From: Chthoniobacteraceae bacterium
GTDB lineage: Bacteria; Verrucomicrobiota; Verrucomicrobiia; Chthoniobacterales; Chthoniobacteraceae
Length of the DNA stretch: 6,308 nt
Reading direction: 5' to 3'
Assembly (NCBI GenBank): GCA_947478975.1
Contig: CANJYI010000173.1
Span: 1-6,308 of the forward strand
Both the position numbers and the translations under genes were made by a program. Positions 1-6,308 of the stretch are shown in pieces. A model generated the notes under the pieces. It searched no databases. It had not been told where the DNA came from and was given only the letters and a program-made list of their open reading frames with translations. Position 1 is the stretch's first letter. Each line of letters opens with the position of its first letter.

Positions 1-1
1 A

Positions 2-733
2 TACCTCAATCAACGTCTGGCTGAGCACTACGAATTGCCGCCGGTGAAAGGCGCTGCCCTGCGGCGCAGCACTTTGCCCGCTGACAGTGTACGCGGTGGA
101 TTGCTCACGCAGGCGAGCATTCTGAAGGTCACGGCCAATGGCGCGAACACTTCGCCCGTGCTGCGCGGCGTGTGGCTGCTAGAGCGGATCGTGGGCACGC
201 CTGCTCCGCCTCCGCCGCCGAATGTCGGCTCCATCGAGCCCGACACGCGGGGTGCGAGCACCGTCCGCGAGCAACTAGCCAAGCACCAGTCGGTGAAGAC
301 CTGCGCTGGTTGCCATCAGAAGATCGATCCACCTGGTTTCGTGCTCGAAGCATTCGACCCCATCGGCCGTTACCGGGATTACTACCGCACCACCGAGACG
401 GGCGAGAAGCTCAAAGAGCTGAAGGCCTTCTTCGGTGCCCACTACGGACAGGTCAAATTCCTCAAGGGTGCCACGGTGGACACGCGGAGCCAGTTACCTG
501 GCGGGATCGAAGTCGCCGATGTCCGCGCCTACAAGGCGGCGCTCGCCACGCGGCCCGAACTGCTCGCGCGCAACTTCGTGCGCAAACTTGCCACCTTTGC
601 CACTGGAGTGCACACGGTGGCTGGCGATGAACTCGTCATCGATGCCATTTTGAAAAAAACCAAGGCGTCCGGCTATGGCCTGCGCACGCTGATTCACGAA
701 GTCGTGCAGAGCGAACTTTTCACCCAGAAATAA
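2..733 (+). CDS. C-terminal part of a PSD4/PSCyt3/PSD2 (DUF1592-DUF1588-DUF1585) exported cytochrome-like protein, 5' truncated by the window edge
   Basis: The frame is open from base 2, with no true start in the window. The first visible residues (YLNQRLAEHYELPPV) match the end of a DUF1592 (PSD4) domain, so the TTG at 35 is internal. Of 243 visible residues, about 30-130 form a DUF1588 (PSCyt3) domain: the GGLLTQASILKVTANGANTSPVLRGVWLLERI-type block (given here by its start at residue 32), a proline run at residues 69-73, and a c-type haem motif CAGCH at residues 101-105 (bases 302-316), followed by KIDPPGFVLEAFDPIGRYR. The last ~75 residues, ending TLIHEVVQSELF, match DUF1585 (PSD2). Full-length relatives are usually several hundred residues longer, with an N-terminal signal, another CxxCH cytochrome segment and DUF1587/DUF1595 domains. 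CxxCH implies covalent haem attachment outside the cytoplasm. The family is abundant in planctomycetes and verrucomicrobia; its reaction is unknown to me. The next gene starts 7 bases after the stop, implying an operon. Confidence 0.9.
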   Translation, partial: YLNQRLAEHYELPPVKGAALRRSTLPADSVRGGLLTQASILKVTANGANTSPVLRGVWLLERIVGTPAPPPPPNVGSIEPDTRGASTVREQLAKHQSVKTCAGCHQKIDPPGFVLEAFDPIGRYRDYYRTTETGEKLKELKAFFGAHYGQVKFLKGATVDTRSQLPGGIEVADVRAYKAALATRPELLARNFVRKLATFATGVHTVAGDELVIDAILKKTKASGYGLRTLIHEVVQSELFTQK

Positions 734-740
734 GCATTGT

Positions 741-2042
741 ATGAAACCGATCTCACGCCGCCTCTTTCTCAAAAATACCGGTATCGCCCTCGGATTGCCG
801 ATGCTGGAGTCCATGCTTCCAGCTGCCGCGCCCTCCACCGCACCTCGCCGCATGATCTGCATCGGGGTCCCCTTTGGATTTGATCCGGCGGCCTTCGTGC
901 CCACCACTGCCGGTCGCGATTATGCGCTGCCCTCGCACCTCACTCATCTCTCAGCCTTTCGCGAGGAATTCACCATCATTACCGGACTCAGCCATCCCAA
1001 CACAGGCGGAGGAGGACACAAGGCGGAGGCCGTCATGCTCACCGGCGCACCTTATCCGGACTACTCGCACAACCTGAAGAACACCATCTCGGTGGACCAG
1101 GCCTTTGCCGCCACGTGTCGCGGGGAAACTCGCTACGAAAGCCTCGCCCTGACCACGCAAGGCGGCTCGCTCTCAGTCACCGCCAATGGCGTGTCCATTC
1201 CCGCCATGGACCGGCCCTCGGCGGTGTTCAAGAAGCTCTTCCTCGCGGGCACTCCCGCCGAGATGGACGCCGAAATACGCCGCATCGACGAAGGCCGCAG
1301 CATGCTCGATTTTGTGAGCGAGCGCGCCAAGAGCCTCAACCGTCAAATCAGCAGTGCGGACCGCCAGCGCGTGGATGAATACTTCGAATCCGTCCGTGAC
1401 GTGGAACGCCAACTCCAGATGGCACGCGAATGGGTGAAACGCCCCAAGCCCGTGGCCATCGGCGGCGAGCCCAAGGACATCGGCGACGCCAAGGAGCAAA
1501 AGACCAGGTTCCAGCTCATGATCGACATGATCCACCTCGCACTGGTGATAGACTCCACACGCGCGGCGAGCATCATGACCTTCGGCATGCATCACGACCT
1601 TTCCCACCACGGCAAAGACCCGAAAAAGCTCGCCGCCTGCCGGCAGGTCGAAGTCGAACTGATCCAGAGCTTCGCCGGCCTCCTCGGCAAGTTGAAGGAG
1701 ACAAAGGAGGGCGCCTCCACACTCCTCGACTCCACGATGGTCATGATGACCAGCAACCTGCGCGATGGGAACACCCACTGGACCTATAACCTGCCCGTCA
1801 TACTCGCGGGCGGCGGTTTCCACCACGGCCAGCACCTGGCCTTCAACCGTCCCTACCTCGAGGTGGTCAAAGAGGAACTGGCCGCAAATGATGGCAAGAA
1901 GGTCAACCCCGAGAAAAAAATTCCGCTGATGGGCCGGGACCAGCAACCCCTCTGCAATCTCTACACCTCCATGCTTCAAAAAGGCGGCGTCGCTATCGAG
2001 CGCTTCAGCACCGCCACGGGACCGCTGGAAGGGCTCGTCTAG
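741..2042 (+). CDS. HXXSHH-family (DUF1552) exported protein with Tat signal
   Basis: The product is a complete 433-residue protein of usual family length. Residues 5-11 read SRRLFLK, a canonical twin-arginine motif, followed by a short hydrophobic stretch (TGIALGLPML) and a small-residue region (PAAAPSTA) where cleavage is plausible. Export in folded form by the Tat system is therefore inferred. The rest is one DUF1552 domain from about residue 36. It includes the GGGGHK region at 89-94, the name-giving HxxSHH motif as HDLSHH at 285-290, and a C-terminal block with DGNTHW (342-347), LPVILAGGG (351-359) and FHHGQH (360-365). The histidine-rich conserved blocks suggest metal binding, but this is inference and no catalytic activity is established. 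The ATG is 7 bases after the upstream stop, with no Shine-Dalgarno sequence, so translational coupling is likely. The pairing with the preceding DUF1592/1588/1585 gene recurs in this superphylum and suggests one exported complex or pathway. Confidence 0.93.
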   Translation: MKPISRRLFLKNTGIALGLPMLESMLPAAAPSTAPRRMICIGVPFGFDPAAFVPTTAGRDYALPSHLTHLSAFREEFTIITGLSHPNTGGGGHKAEAVMLTGAPYPDYSHNLKNTISVDQAFAATCRGETRYESLALTTQGGSLSVTANGVSIPAMDRPSAVFKKLFLAGTPAEMDAEIRRIDEGRSMLDFVSERAKSLNRQISSADRQRVDEYFESVRDVERQLQMAREWVKRPKPVAIGGEPKDIGDAKEQKTRFQLMIDMIHLALVIDSTRAASIMTFGMHHDLSHHGKDPKKLAACRQVEVELIQSFAGLLGKLKETKEGASTLLDSTMVMMTSNLRDGNTHWTYNLPVILAGGGFHHGQHLAFNRPYLEVVKEELAANDGKKVNPEKKIPLMGRDQQPLCNLYTSMLQKGGVAIERFSTATGPLEGLV

Positions 2043-2094
2043 CAATAGGAGAATCCAACTAAAACAAGTAGGCTTCGCTACCCGTCTACATTGA
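2043..2094 (+). other. 52-base spacer between the DUF1552 gene and the DUF2157 gene
   Basis: This is the only sizeable gap among the four plus-strand genes and probably separates two functional units. It contains an AGGAG at 2046-2050, but no start codon follows at a useful distance; the next ATG, at 2095, is 44 bases on. A small GTAG/CTAC inverted repeat surrounds GCTTCG around 2070-2083. I could not pick out a convincing -35/-10 promoter pair or a U-tract terminator. Confidence 0.4.
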
Positions 2095-3402
2095 ATGAAA
2101 GCCCCCGAACAAGATTGGTTACTCCGCCAACTGGAGGGATGGGAGGCCGAGGGGCTTGTCACCGCTGATTCAGCGAAGGTGTTGAAGGAACGTTTCAAGG
2201 CGCAGGGTACGGCTTCCGCCGGAACCGGCGCCTTGATGATGGGGATAGTCGGCGCGCTGCTCATCGGGTCTGGTTTGATCGTGCTCATCAGCCACAACTG
2301 GGATGCCTTTTCCCGTTTTCAGCGTCTGGCATGTGCCTTTGTGCCGCTCCTCCTTTCCCAAGTCTGGACTGCGTCCCTGCTCCGACGGGGCACAGTCGAG
2401 GTATGGAAACGAGAGAGTGCGGGACTGCTGCAAACCTTGACCATCGGTGCGTGCATCGCCCTTGTTTCACAGATCTACCAGATCGGCGGAGAGTGGACCC
2501 AGTTTCTGCTGATTTGGTGCCTTTCAGCCGTCCCGTTGGCTTGGGCGCTGCGAGCCAGGTACGTCGCAATCTTTTACGCTTTGGGAATCGGCGTATGGGC
2601 CCTGAGCCAGAGTCGCGTAAACGCCCCCTGGCACGAAACGCCGTGGATGTATCCTCTGCTGCTGCTCGCGCTCTGGCCGTACTGCCCGGGATTCCGGCTG
2701 CCACAAATGCCAGACCTGCTTTTTAGGCGGGTCCTCACCTTCAGCGTGGCCGCCGGAATTGCCGCGTGCTCCACACACGCATCCCTGAACAGTGGTTTGC
2801 CAGCACCCCAGGTGGAAGGAGCCGCATTTTGGCTGATGCTTTTGGGCGCCTCGAGCCTGTGTTTACTCCCACTCAGCAGGACGGCTTTGACGGATTCCTT
2901 GAACACCAAACCGCAGGTGGTGCTTCCCTGCGTTGCCCTCCTGCACTACGGGTTTTTTGCAACGTTGGTGGAAAGCAGCGAACCATTCACGGCCGCCGCG
3001 GTGAGCGGTTTGAGCATGCACTGGGGCCGGTTGTTGCTGCTCGTTTTCGCTGTGCTTGGGGGTGTGGCTGTCCGCCAGCGGCGATTCGCTTTGCTTTCGC
3101 TGGCGCTGATTCCCCTGCTGCCGCTTATTGCCGCGCTGCTGCCGATCAGTCTCTCAACCCTATCCACGTTGCATCTGACGGCGGTGGGGCTGACTCTCAT
3201 CGTTTTGGATTTCTATGGGAAACCTTCCTCGCCGCGTGGGGGTGCGGCAATTTTAACGGGGCTGATTGTCATCCGGATATTCGACAGCCATTTCTCGTTG
3301 GTCGCCAAGGGCCTTGTTTTCATGGGGGCCGGGATCGCCTTTCTCGCGTTCAATCACTTCATGTCCCGCCGCAAACAAAACCTAGGAGCACCCGCTGCAT
3401 GA
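2095..3402 (+). CDS. DUF2157 domain-containing polytopic membrane protein
   Basis: The 435-residue product begins with a charged cytoplasmic-type segment of about 40 residues (QLEGWEAEGLVTADSAKVLKERF), typical of the DUF2157 N-terminus. Next come the family's hallmark blocks: a first helix at about 46-66 ending in SHNWD, the FQRLACAFVPLLLSQ segment at 75-89, and a helix ending in SQIYQIGGEW at 125-134. The rest is very hydrophobic, with roughly 12-14 predicted membrane helices (for example about 136-171, 211-227, 243-262, 309-350, 357-373, 403-420) and a basic tail (SRRKQ) at 424-428. An in-frame TGA directly precedes the ATG (TGAATG), so the start cannot lie further upstream; no good ribosome site is visible. 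The stop overlaps the next start as ATGA, implying translational coupling. The function of the family is unknown to me; inner-membrane location is inferred from composition. The protein has no recognisable enzyme motif. Confidence 0.9.
   Translation: MKAPEQDWLLRQLEGWEAEGLVTADSAKVLKERFKAQGTASAGTGALMMGIVGALLIGSGLIVLISHNWDAFSRFQRLACAFVPLLLSQVWTASLLRRGTVEVWKRESAGLLQTLTIGACIALVSQIYQIGGEWTQFLLIWCLSAVPLAWALRARYVAIFYALGIGVWALSQSRVNAPWHETPWMYPLLLLALWPYCPGFRLPQMPDLLFRRVLTFSVAAGIAACSTHASLNSGLPAPQVEGAAFWLMLLGASSLCLLPLSRTALTDSLNTKPQVVLPCVALLHYGFFATLVESSEPFTAAAVSGLSMHWGRLLLLVFAVLGGVAVRQRRFALLSLALIPLLPLIAALLPISLSTLSTLHLTAVGLTLIVLDFYGKPSSPRGGAAILTGLIVIRIFDSHFSLVAKGLVFMGAGIAFLAFNHFMSRRKQNLGAPAA
3384..3388 (+). 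promoter_or_regulatory. Shine-Dalgarno site AGGAG for the GDYXXLXY gene
   Basis: AGGAG lies inside the end of the DUF2157 gene, 10 bases before the ATG at 3399. It is the only convincing ribosome site among the plus-strand genes. It supports the start at 3399 over any start further upstream in that open frame. Confidence 0.65.
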
Positions 3403-3983
3403 AGCCTGATTTCGCACTCATAGCATTTGGAGCCGCGTGTGTCGCGCAGTGGGCCGTGCCGCTGGCCTCGATTTATGTCCGTGAGGATGCAATGCAGCGG
3501 GGCGAAGTGGTTCGAATCGCGGTAAGCGCGCCGGATCCGTTTGACCCGCTCAGGGGTCGTTATCTGCAGGTGCGTCCGCTTGAGTCGGAAGTGGTTCTCG
3601 ACCCCGAACTCGCTCACTTGGCATCGGGGGAAAAAGTATGGGTGCAGCTCCAGAAAGGTCCCGACGAACTGCATCATCTCGGCAGGGTCACCAAGCAGAA
3701 ACCCGTATCTGGCGACTACCTCTTGGTTACCCTGCGGCTTCCCCAGGGAAGGGGTTCGGCCTCTGCCGAAAGAACTCCGAAGCCCAGCATTGATTGGCCG
3801 GTGGATCGTTTCTTTGTGAACGAAAAATCAGCGCCGGAGGCCGACAAATGGCTGCGAGAAAAAACCCTCGGCGGCAGGACCATCGTGGCCGAGTTGCGGG
3901 TACTCACCGGAACAGCGGTGCTGACAGACATCGCGGTGGACGGTCGCTCGTTCAGGGACGTATTGAAGCAGCCGGCGCAATAA
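3399..3983 (+). CDS. GDYXXLXY-family membrane-anchored protein
   Basis: The 194-residue product has one N-terminal membrane anchor at about residues 5-25 (FALIAFGAACVAQWAVPLASI), then a soluble domain probably outside the cytoplasm. Residues 46-60 (APDPFDPLRGRYLQVRP, counted from A45) align with the family's DPxDPxRGDYxxLxY block. The name motif is altered: GRYLQVRP, with R for D, V for L and P for the final Y. The C-terminal part also fits the family: RFFVNEKSAPEADKWL at 137-152, then TIVAELRVLTGTAVLTDIAVDG at 161-182. The frame stays open upstream across the DUF2157 gene, but the ATG at 3399 is chosen because of the AGGAG 10 bases before it, the ATGA overlap and the fit of the N-terminal anchor. 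DUF2157 and GDYXXLXY genes are commonly adjacent, and some proteins fuse the two, so a shared membrane complex is a fair inference. The molecular function is unknown. Confidence 0.87.
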   Translation: MKPDFALIAFGAACVAQWAVPLASIYVREDAMQRGEVVRIAVSAPDPFDPLRGRYLQVRPLESEVVLDPELAHLASGEKVWVQLQKGPDELHHLGRVTKQKPVSGDYLLVTLRLPQGRGSASAERTPKPSIDWPVDRFFVNEKSAPEADKWLREKTLGGRTIVAELRVLTGTAVLTDIAVDGRSFRDVLKQPAQ

Positions 3984-3984
3984 T

Positions 3985-4013
3985 TTTGGGGCCTCACGAA
4001 TTGAGCCACCAAA
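3985..4013. terminator. Imperfect hairpin just after the GDYXXLXY stop codon, possible bidirectional terminator
   Basis: TTTGG (3985-3989), GG (3990-3991) and CTCA (3993-3996) pair with TGAG (4002-4005), CC (4006-4007) and CCAAA (4009-4013). The loop is CGAAT, with single-base bulges at 3992 and 4008, giving 11 base pairs. It starts two bases after the stop at 3983, between convergent genes, where a terminator is expected. No U-tract follows on either strand, so it is not a classical intrinsic terminator. It may instead protect transcript 3' ends or be fortuitous. Confidence 0.4.
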
Positions 4014-4031
4014 GGCCCGCCCACGCCGACC

Positions 4032-4063
4032 GGGGCGCCCCCTGATTTCCCCAGTCCTCAGGG
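4032..4063. repeat. Inverted repeats at the 3' end of pbpC
   Basis: GGGGCGCCCC at 4032-4041 is a perfect 10-base palindrome. Overlapping it, CCCTGA (4040-4045) can pair with TCAGGG (4058-4063) across a 12-base loop; the second arm includes the pbpC stop codon. With the hairpin at 3985-4013, most of the convergent spacer has folding potential. Neither repeat is followed by a U-tract, and in GC-rich sequence short repeats like these can arise by chance. Confidence 0.35.
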
Positions 4064-6307
4064 CTGCTTTACATGGAACGTGCGCGTGGCGGTCGTCACT
4101 CCGTTGGAGACCTCCAGCGTCCACTGTCCCTCCCGTAGCGGCCAAAGAATGCGGCCCCCCTCTCCGGACGGCAGGGATTCACCGTTTAGCTTCCACCTCG
4201 CCCCCTCGGGCTGGCTGATACGGAATTCCACTTGTTGCTGGCTTTCGGGAATTTGCGGGTCCAAAAGGTAAACCGCGTCCTTCCGAGGCGTGAGGATCGC
4301 AAGCGCTTCGGGCTTGTTGCGGACACCGGCCTGCAGGTGGTTTTCACGGGAGCGGCACCAGCCCGAAAACGCCTCGGGAAGCAGCGGCCGACCTGCGGCG
4401 TCAAACCAGCTTTCGGCAGTCTCGACCGGTTGCGTTCCGGGGAGAAAGAGCTCGGAAAGTGTCTTGGTGCCAGCGCCCGAGGGCAGCAGTCCGCTCAGGG
4501 CGCACACCGTCGTTCTGGGAAGGGTGGACTCCGGCACGTGGGCGTCTGCCGAAAGGCACTCCTCCAAAACGGTCCGCCACAACGGAGCGGCCGCGAGCAC
4601 GGAGGCCGCATGGGACATGGGCGAAGCGTTGAAGTTCCCCACCCAGACGCCGAGGGTGTGCCTGGCGGTGAACCCCACCGTCCACGCATCCCGGTATCCC
4701 GCGCTTGTCCCGGTTTTCACGGGCACGCGCCCCGGGACCGCGACCGGCGAATGCAGGCCGAAACTGTAAAAGCGCGCGGCATTGTCGCACAAGATGTCGG
4801 AAAGGATGGAGACGGATTCCTCCGAGGCGATTCTTCCCGTGGCAGGCAGGGATTCCTCCAAAAACGTGGGTTTCTGTTTGAGCCCGCCGCATGCCAGCCC
4901 GGCGTAGGCGCCGCACAAATCCAGCAACCGGACGCCTACGTTGCCAAGAATGAACCCGGCGCCCGCCTCTTCGAGCGGCCGGTCGAAACGCACTCCCCAG
5001 GAGCGGATCCGTTGGAACACCGACCTTGCTCCAAGCTGGCCGAGCGCCACCACCGCCGGAACGTTGAGCGAACTTGCCAGCGCCTCCCGCAGCCGCACCG
5101 GCCCGAGGTGTCGGAGCACAAAATTGTGGGGGTCGTAGTCCACGTAAACCTCCCGGATCGCGTCTGCGGTGTCGGGGAAAACGGTGGCGGCCGTGAACCT
5201 GCGCTGTTCGATGCCCTCCAGATAGAGGAAGGGCTTGAGCGTGGAACCGCAGTTGCGGTAGTTGGTCGCCGCGTTTTCGCCGCCCGGATCCGCCGGCCCC
5301 TCCTTGGAACCGACAAGGGCCACAACGGCGCCCGTGTGGTTATCTAGCACCACCACACCGGCTTGTGAGATGTCCGCACGGTGGAGTTTCGCAATGTGGG
5401 CGCGGGCCAGCGACTGGACCTGTTTTTGCAGATCCAAATCCAGCGTGCAGCGGTAAACCCCGGGCCGCCACCCCGGTGGAGTGCCCTTCACGCCGAGCTC
5501 TTGCTGCAACGCGTCGAGATATTGGGGGGCCAGGTTCGGAGGGAGATGGCGCTCAACGCCCGGAACCGGCAGGGGGTCGTCCGGAGCGAGCTGCTTTCGG
5601 GCCGTGAGCAACCGCACCGTGCGGCGGAATTGAGCCTCCGCTGGGCCCGGCTGTTTCCACGGGTTCAGACGGCTGGGCGCCTGCGGGAGGCCCGCCAAAT
5701 ACAGCGCCTCTGGCTGGTTCAAATTCGCGGCCGGCTTTCCGAAATAGGCCTGTGCCGCGGCCTCGATGCCGATCATTCGGTTGCCGTAGGGCAGCCGGTT
5801 GAGGTACTCCTCCAAAATACGGGCCTTGCTCCAGCGCCAGTCGAGTTGGACCGCCACCAGCGCCTCCCTGCATTTCGCGCCATAGCTTTGGCCCCGCCTG
5901 CCGGTGGCCATTTTCACAAGCTGCTGCGTAATGGTGGAGGCGCCTCCCCTGCCGAGGCAGACAGCCCGGAGGGTGGCCAGCGGGTCCACCCCGCAATGGG
6001 TGTAAAAACGCTGGTCCTCCAAGGCAACGGTGAAGGCGGGAACCCACGGACCCATGGCGTCCAAGGCCACCGGACGGTGGGACCGGGCCAGCGGGCTTGA
6101 AAGCTCGGCGATGAGCCTGCCGTGTCTGTCCAGAAAAGTGGCGCTCAGCGGCTGGCCCGGGGCATTGCGCAGGGCCCGGGGCAAGGGAGCCACCGCCAGC
6201 CAGACATAGACGCACAGCAGCCCCGCCAGCGTCAGGCCCCAACCCAGGCGCCGGTGCCGAAACACGCGCTGGAGGCAGAGGGCGACCGTCTCATTTCTCG
6301 ACAACAT
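4058..6307 (-). CDS. pbpC: Penicillin-binding protein 1C (bifunctional glycosyltransferase/transpeptidase)
   Basis: The 749-residue class A PBP is close to the length of E. coli PBP1C (about 770). A short basic cytoplasmic tail (to residue 20) and one membrane anchor (about 21-40) place the rest in the periplasm. The GT51 glycosyltransferase domain (about 55-235) keeps EDQRFYTHCGVD with the presumed catalytic Glu97, GGASTITQQLVK at 121-132, KCREA with the second Glu148, and SKARILEEYLN at 160-170. The transpeptidase domain (about 310-590) keeps STLK (nucleophile Ser355, Lys358), SLN (413-415) and KTGTS (531-535). The last ~85 residues (about 665-747) match the PBP1C C-terminal domain (BiPBP_C), which separates it from PBP1A/1B. 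It should polymerise lipid II glycan strands and cross-link stem peptides, and would be beta-lactam sensitive. The ATG at 6307 gives a sensible N-terminus, but the window ends one base upstream, so a longer start cannot be excluded. In many bacteria pbpC follows an alpha-2-macroglobulin-like gene; that position is outside the window. Confidence 0.95.
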   Translation of the reverse strand: MLSRNETVALCLQRVFRHRRLGWGLTLAGLLCVYVWLAVAPLPRALRNAPGQPLSATFLDRHGRLIAELSSPLARSHRPVALDAMGPWVPAFTVALEDQRFYTHCGVDPLATLRAVCLGRGGASTITQQLVKMATGRRGQSYGAKCREALVAVQLDWRWSKARILEEYLNRLPYGNRMIGIEAAAQAYFGKPAANLNQPEALYLAGLPQAPSRLNPWKQPGPAEAQFRRTVRLLTARKQLAPDDPLPVPGVERHLPPNLAPQYLDALQQELGVKGTPPGWRPGVYRCTLDLDLQKQVQSLARAHIAKLHRADISQAGVVVLDNHTGAVVALVGSKEGPADPGGENAATNYRNCGSTLKPFLYLEGIEQRRFTAATVFPDTADAIREVYVDYDPHNFVLRHLGPVRLREALASSLNVPAVVALGQLGARSVFQRIRSWGVRFDRPLEEAGAGFILGNVGVRLLDLCGAYAGLACGGLKQKPTFLEESLPATGRIASEESVSILSDILCDNAARFYSFGLHSPVAVPGRVPVKTGTSAGYRDAWTVGFTARHTLGVWVGNFNASPMSHAASVLAAAPLWRTVLEECLSADAHVPESTLPRTTVCALSGLLPSGAGTKTLSELFLPGTQPVETAESWFDAAGRPLLPEAFSGWCRSRENHLQAGVRNKPEALAILTPRKDAVYLLDPQIPESQQQVEFRISQPEGARWKLNGESLPSGEGGRILWPLREGQWTLEVSNGVTTATRTFHVKQP

Positions 6308-6308
6308 A

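Noticed and set aside
200..220. Proline run APPPPPPN as a sign of low-complexity insertion or repeat expansion
   Set aside because: A proline-rich hinge after the LLERI(V/L)GTP block is a normal part of DUF1588 proteins.
35..733. Treating the TTG at 35 as the true start of the first gene
   Set aside because: The frame continues to the left edge, and residues before the TTG already match the DUF1592 domain. The gene is truncated by the window rather than starting there.
2070..2083. GTAG-GCTTCG-CTAC inverted repeat as a terminator of the DUF1552 gene
   Set aside because: The stem has only 4 base pairs and no U-tract follows, so it is too weak to call.
1173..2297. A 374-codon open frame on the minus strand covering the DUF1552 gene, the spacer and the start of the DUF2157 gene
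   Set aside because: It is antisense to a clearly recognised family protein and crosses the gene boundary. Its translation has no recognisable domain. Long antisense frames are expected in GC-rich genes with biased codon use.
2766..3398. Upstream extension of the GDYXXLXY frame, open from 2766
   Set aside because: It lies wholly within the DUF2157 gene in another frame, and its translation looks like low-order Gly/Ala/Arg sequence. The start at 3399 has an AGGAG and gives the expected N-terminal membrane anchor.
4232..5347. A 371-codon plus-strand open frame antisense to pbpC
   Set aside because: All PBP1C motifs lie on the opposite strand with continuous homology. The plus-strand translation is rich in Arg/Gly/Pro and has no domain signature.

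Overview
The window is about 60% GC by eye and almost fully coding. It reads as a chromosomal segment of a bacterium from the Planctomycetota-Verrucomicrobiota group, more likely Verrucomicrobiota. The left-hand gene pair (a PSD4/PSCyt3/PSD2-type cytochrome protein followed by an HXXSHH/DUF1552 protein) is typical of that superphylum. The right-hand gene is a complete class A penicillin-binding protein of the PBP1C type, which, as far as I recall, most classical planctomycetes lack. The phylum call is inference from gene families, not from a marker gene.

Layout. Positions 2-733 (+) hold the 3' end of a large exported cytochrome-like protein, cut by the left edge. Seven bases later, 741-2042 (+) encodes a complete HXXSHH/DUF1552 protein with a textbook Tat signal. 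After a 52-base gap, 2095-3402 (+) encodes a polytopic DUF2157 membrane protein. It overlaps by ATGA with 3399-3983 (+), a GDYXXLXY-family membrane-anchored protein. A 74-base convergent spacer with several inverted repeats follows. The rest, 6307-4058 (-), is pbpC, whose ATG lies one base from the right edge.

Three functional blocks are visible. The first two genes form a two-gene unit for an exported, partly haem-binding system whose biochemical function is not established. The DUF2157 and GDYXXLXY genes form a translationally coupled inner-membrane pair, also of unknown function. pbpC encodes a glycosyltransferase/transpeptidase that acts on peptidoglycan in the periplasm. I see no mobile element, RNA gene, CRISPR array or frameshift, and no clear sign of recent transfer. 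This looks like an ordinary core-type region. The points worth a second look are the uncharacterised partner pairs, departures from family motifs in two proteins, and the hairpin-rich convergent spacer.
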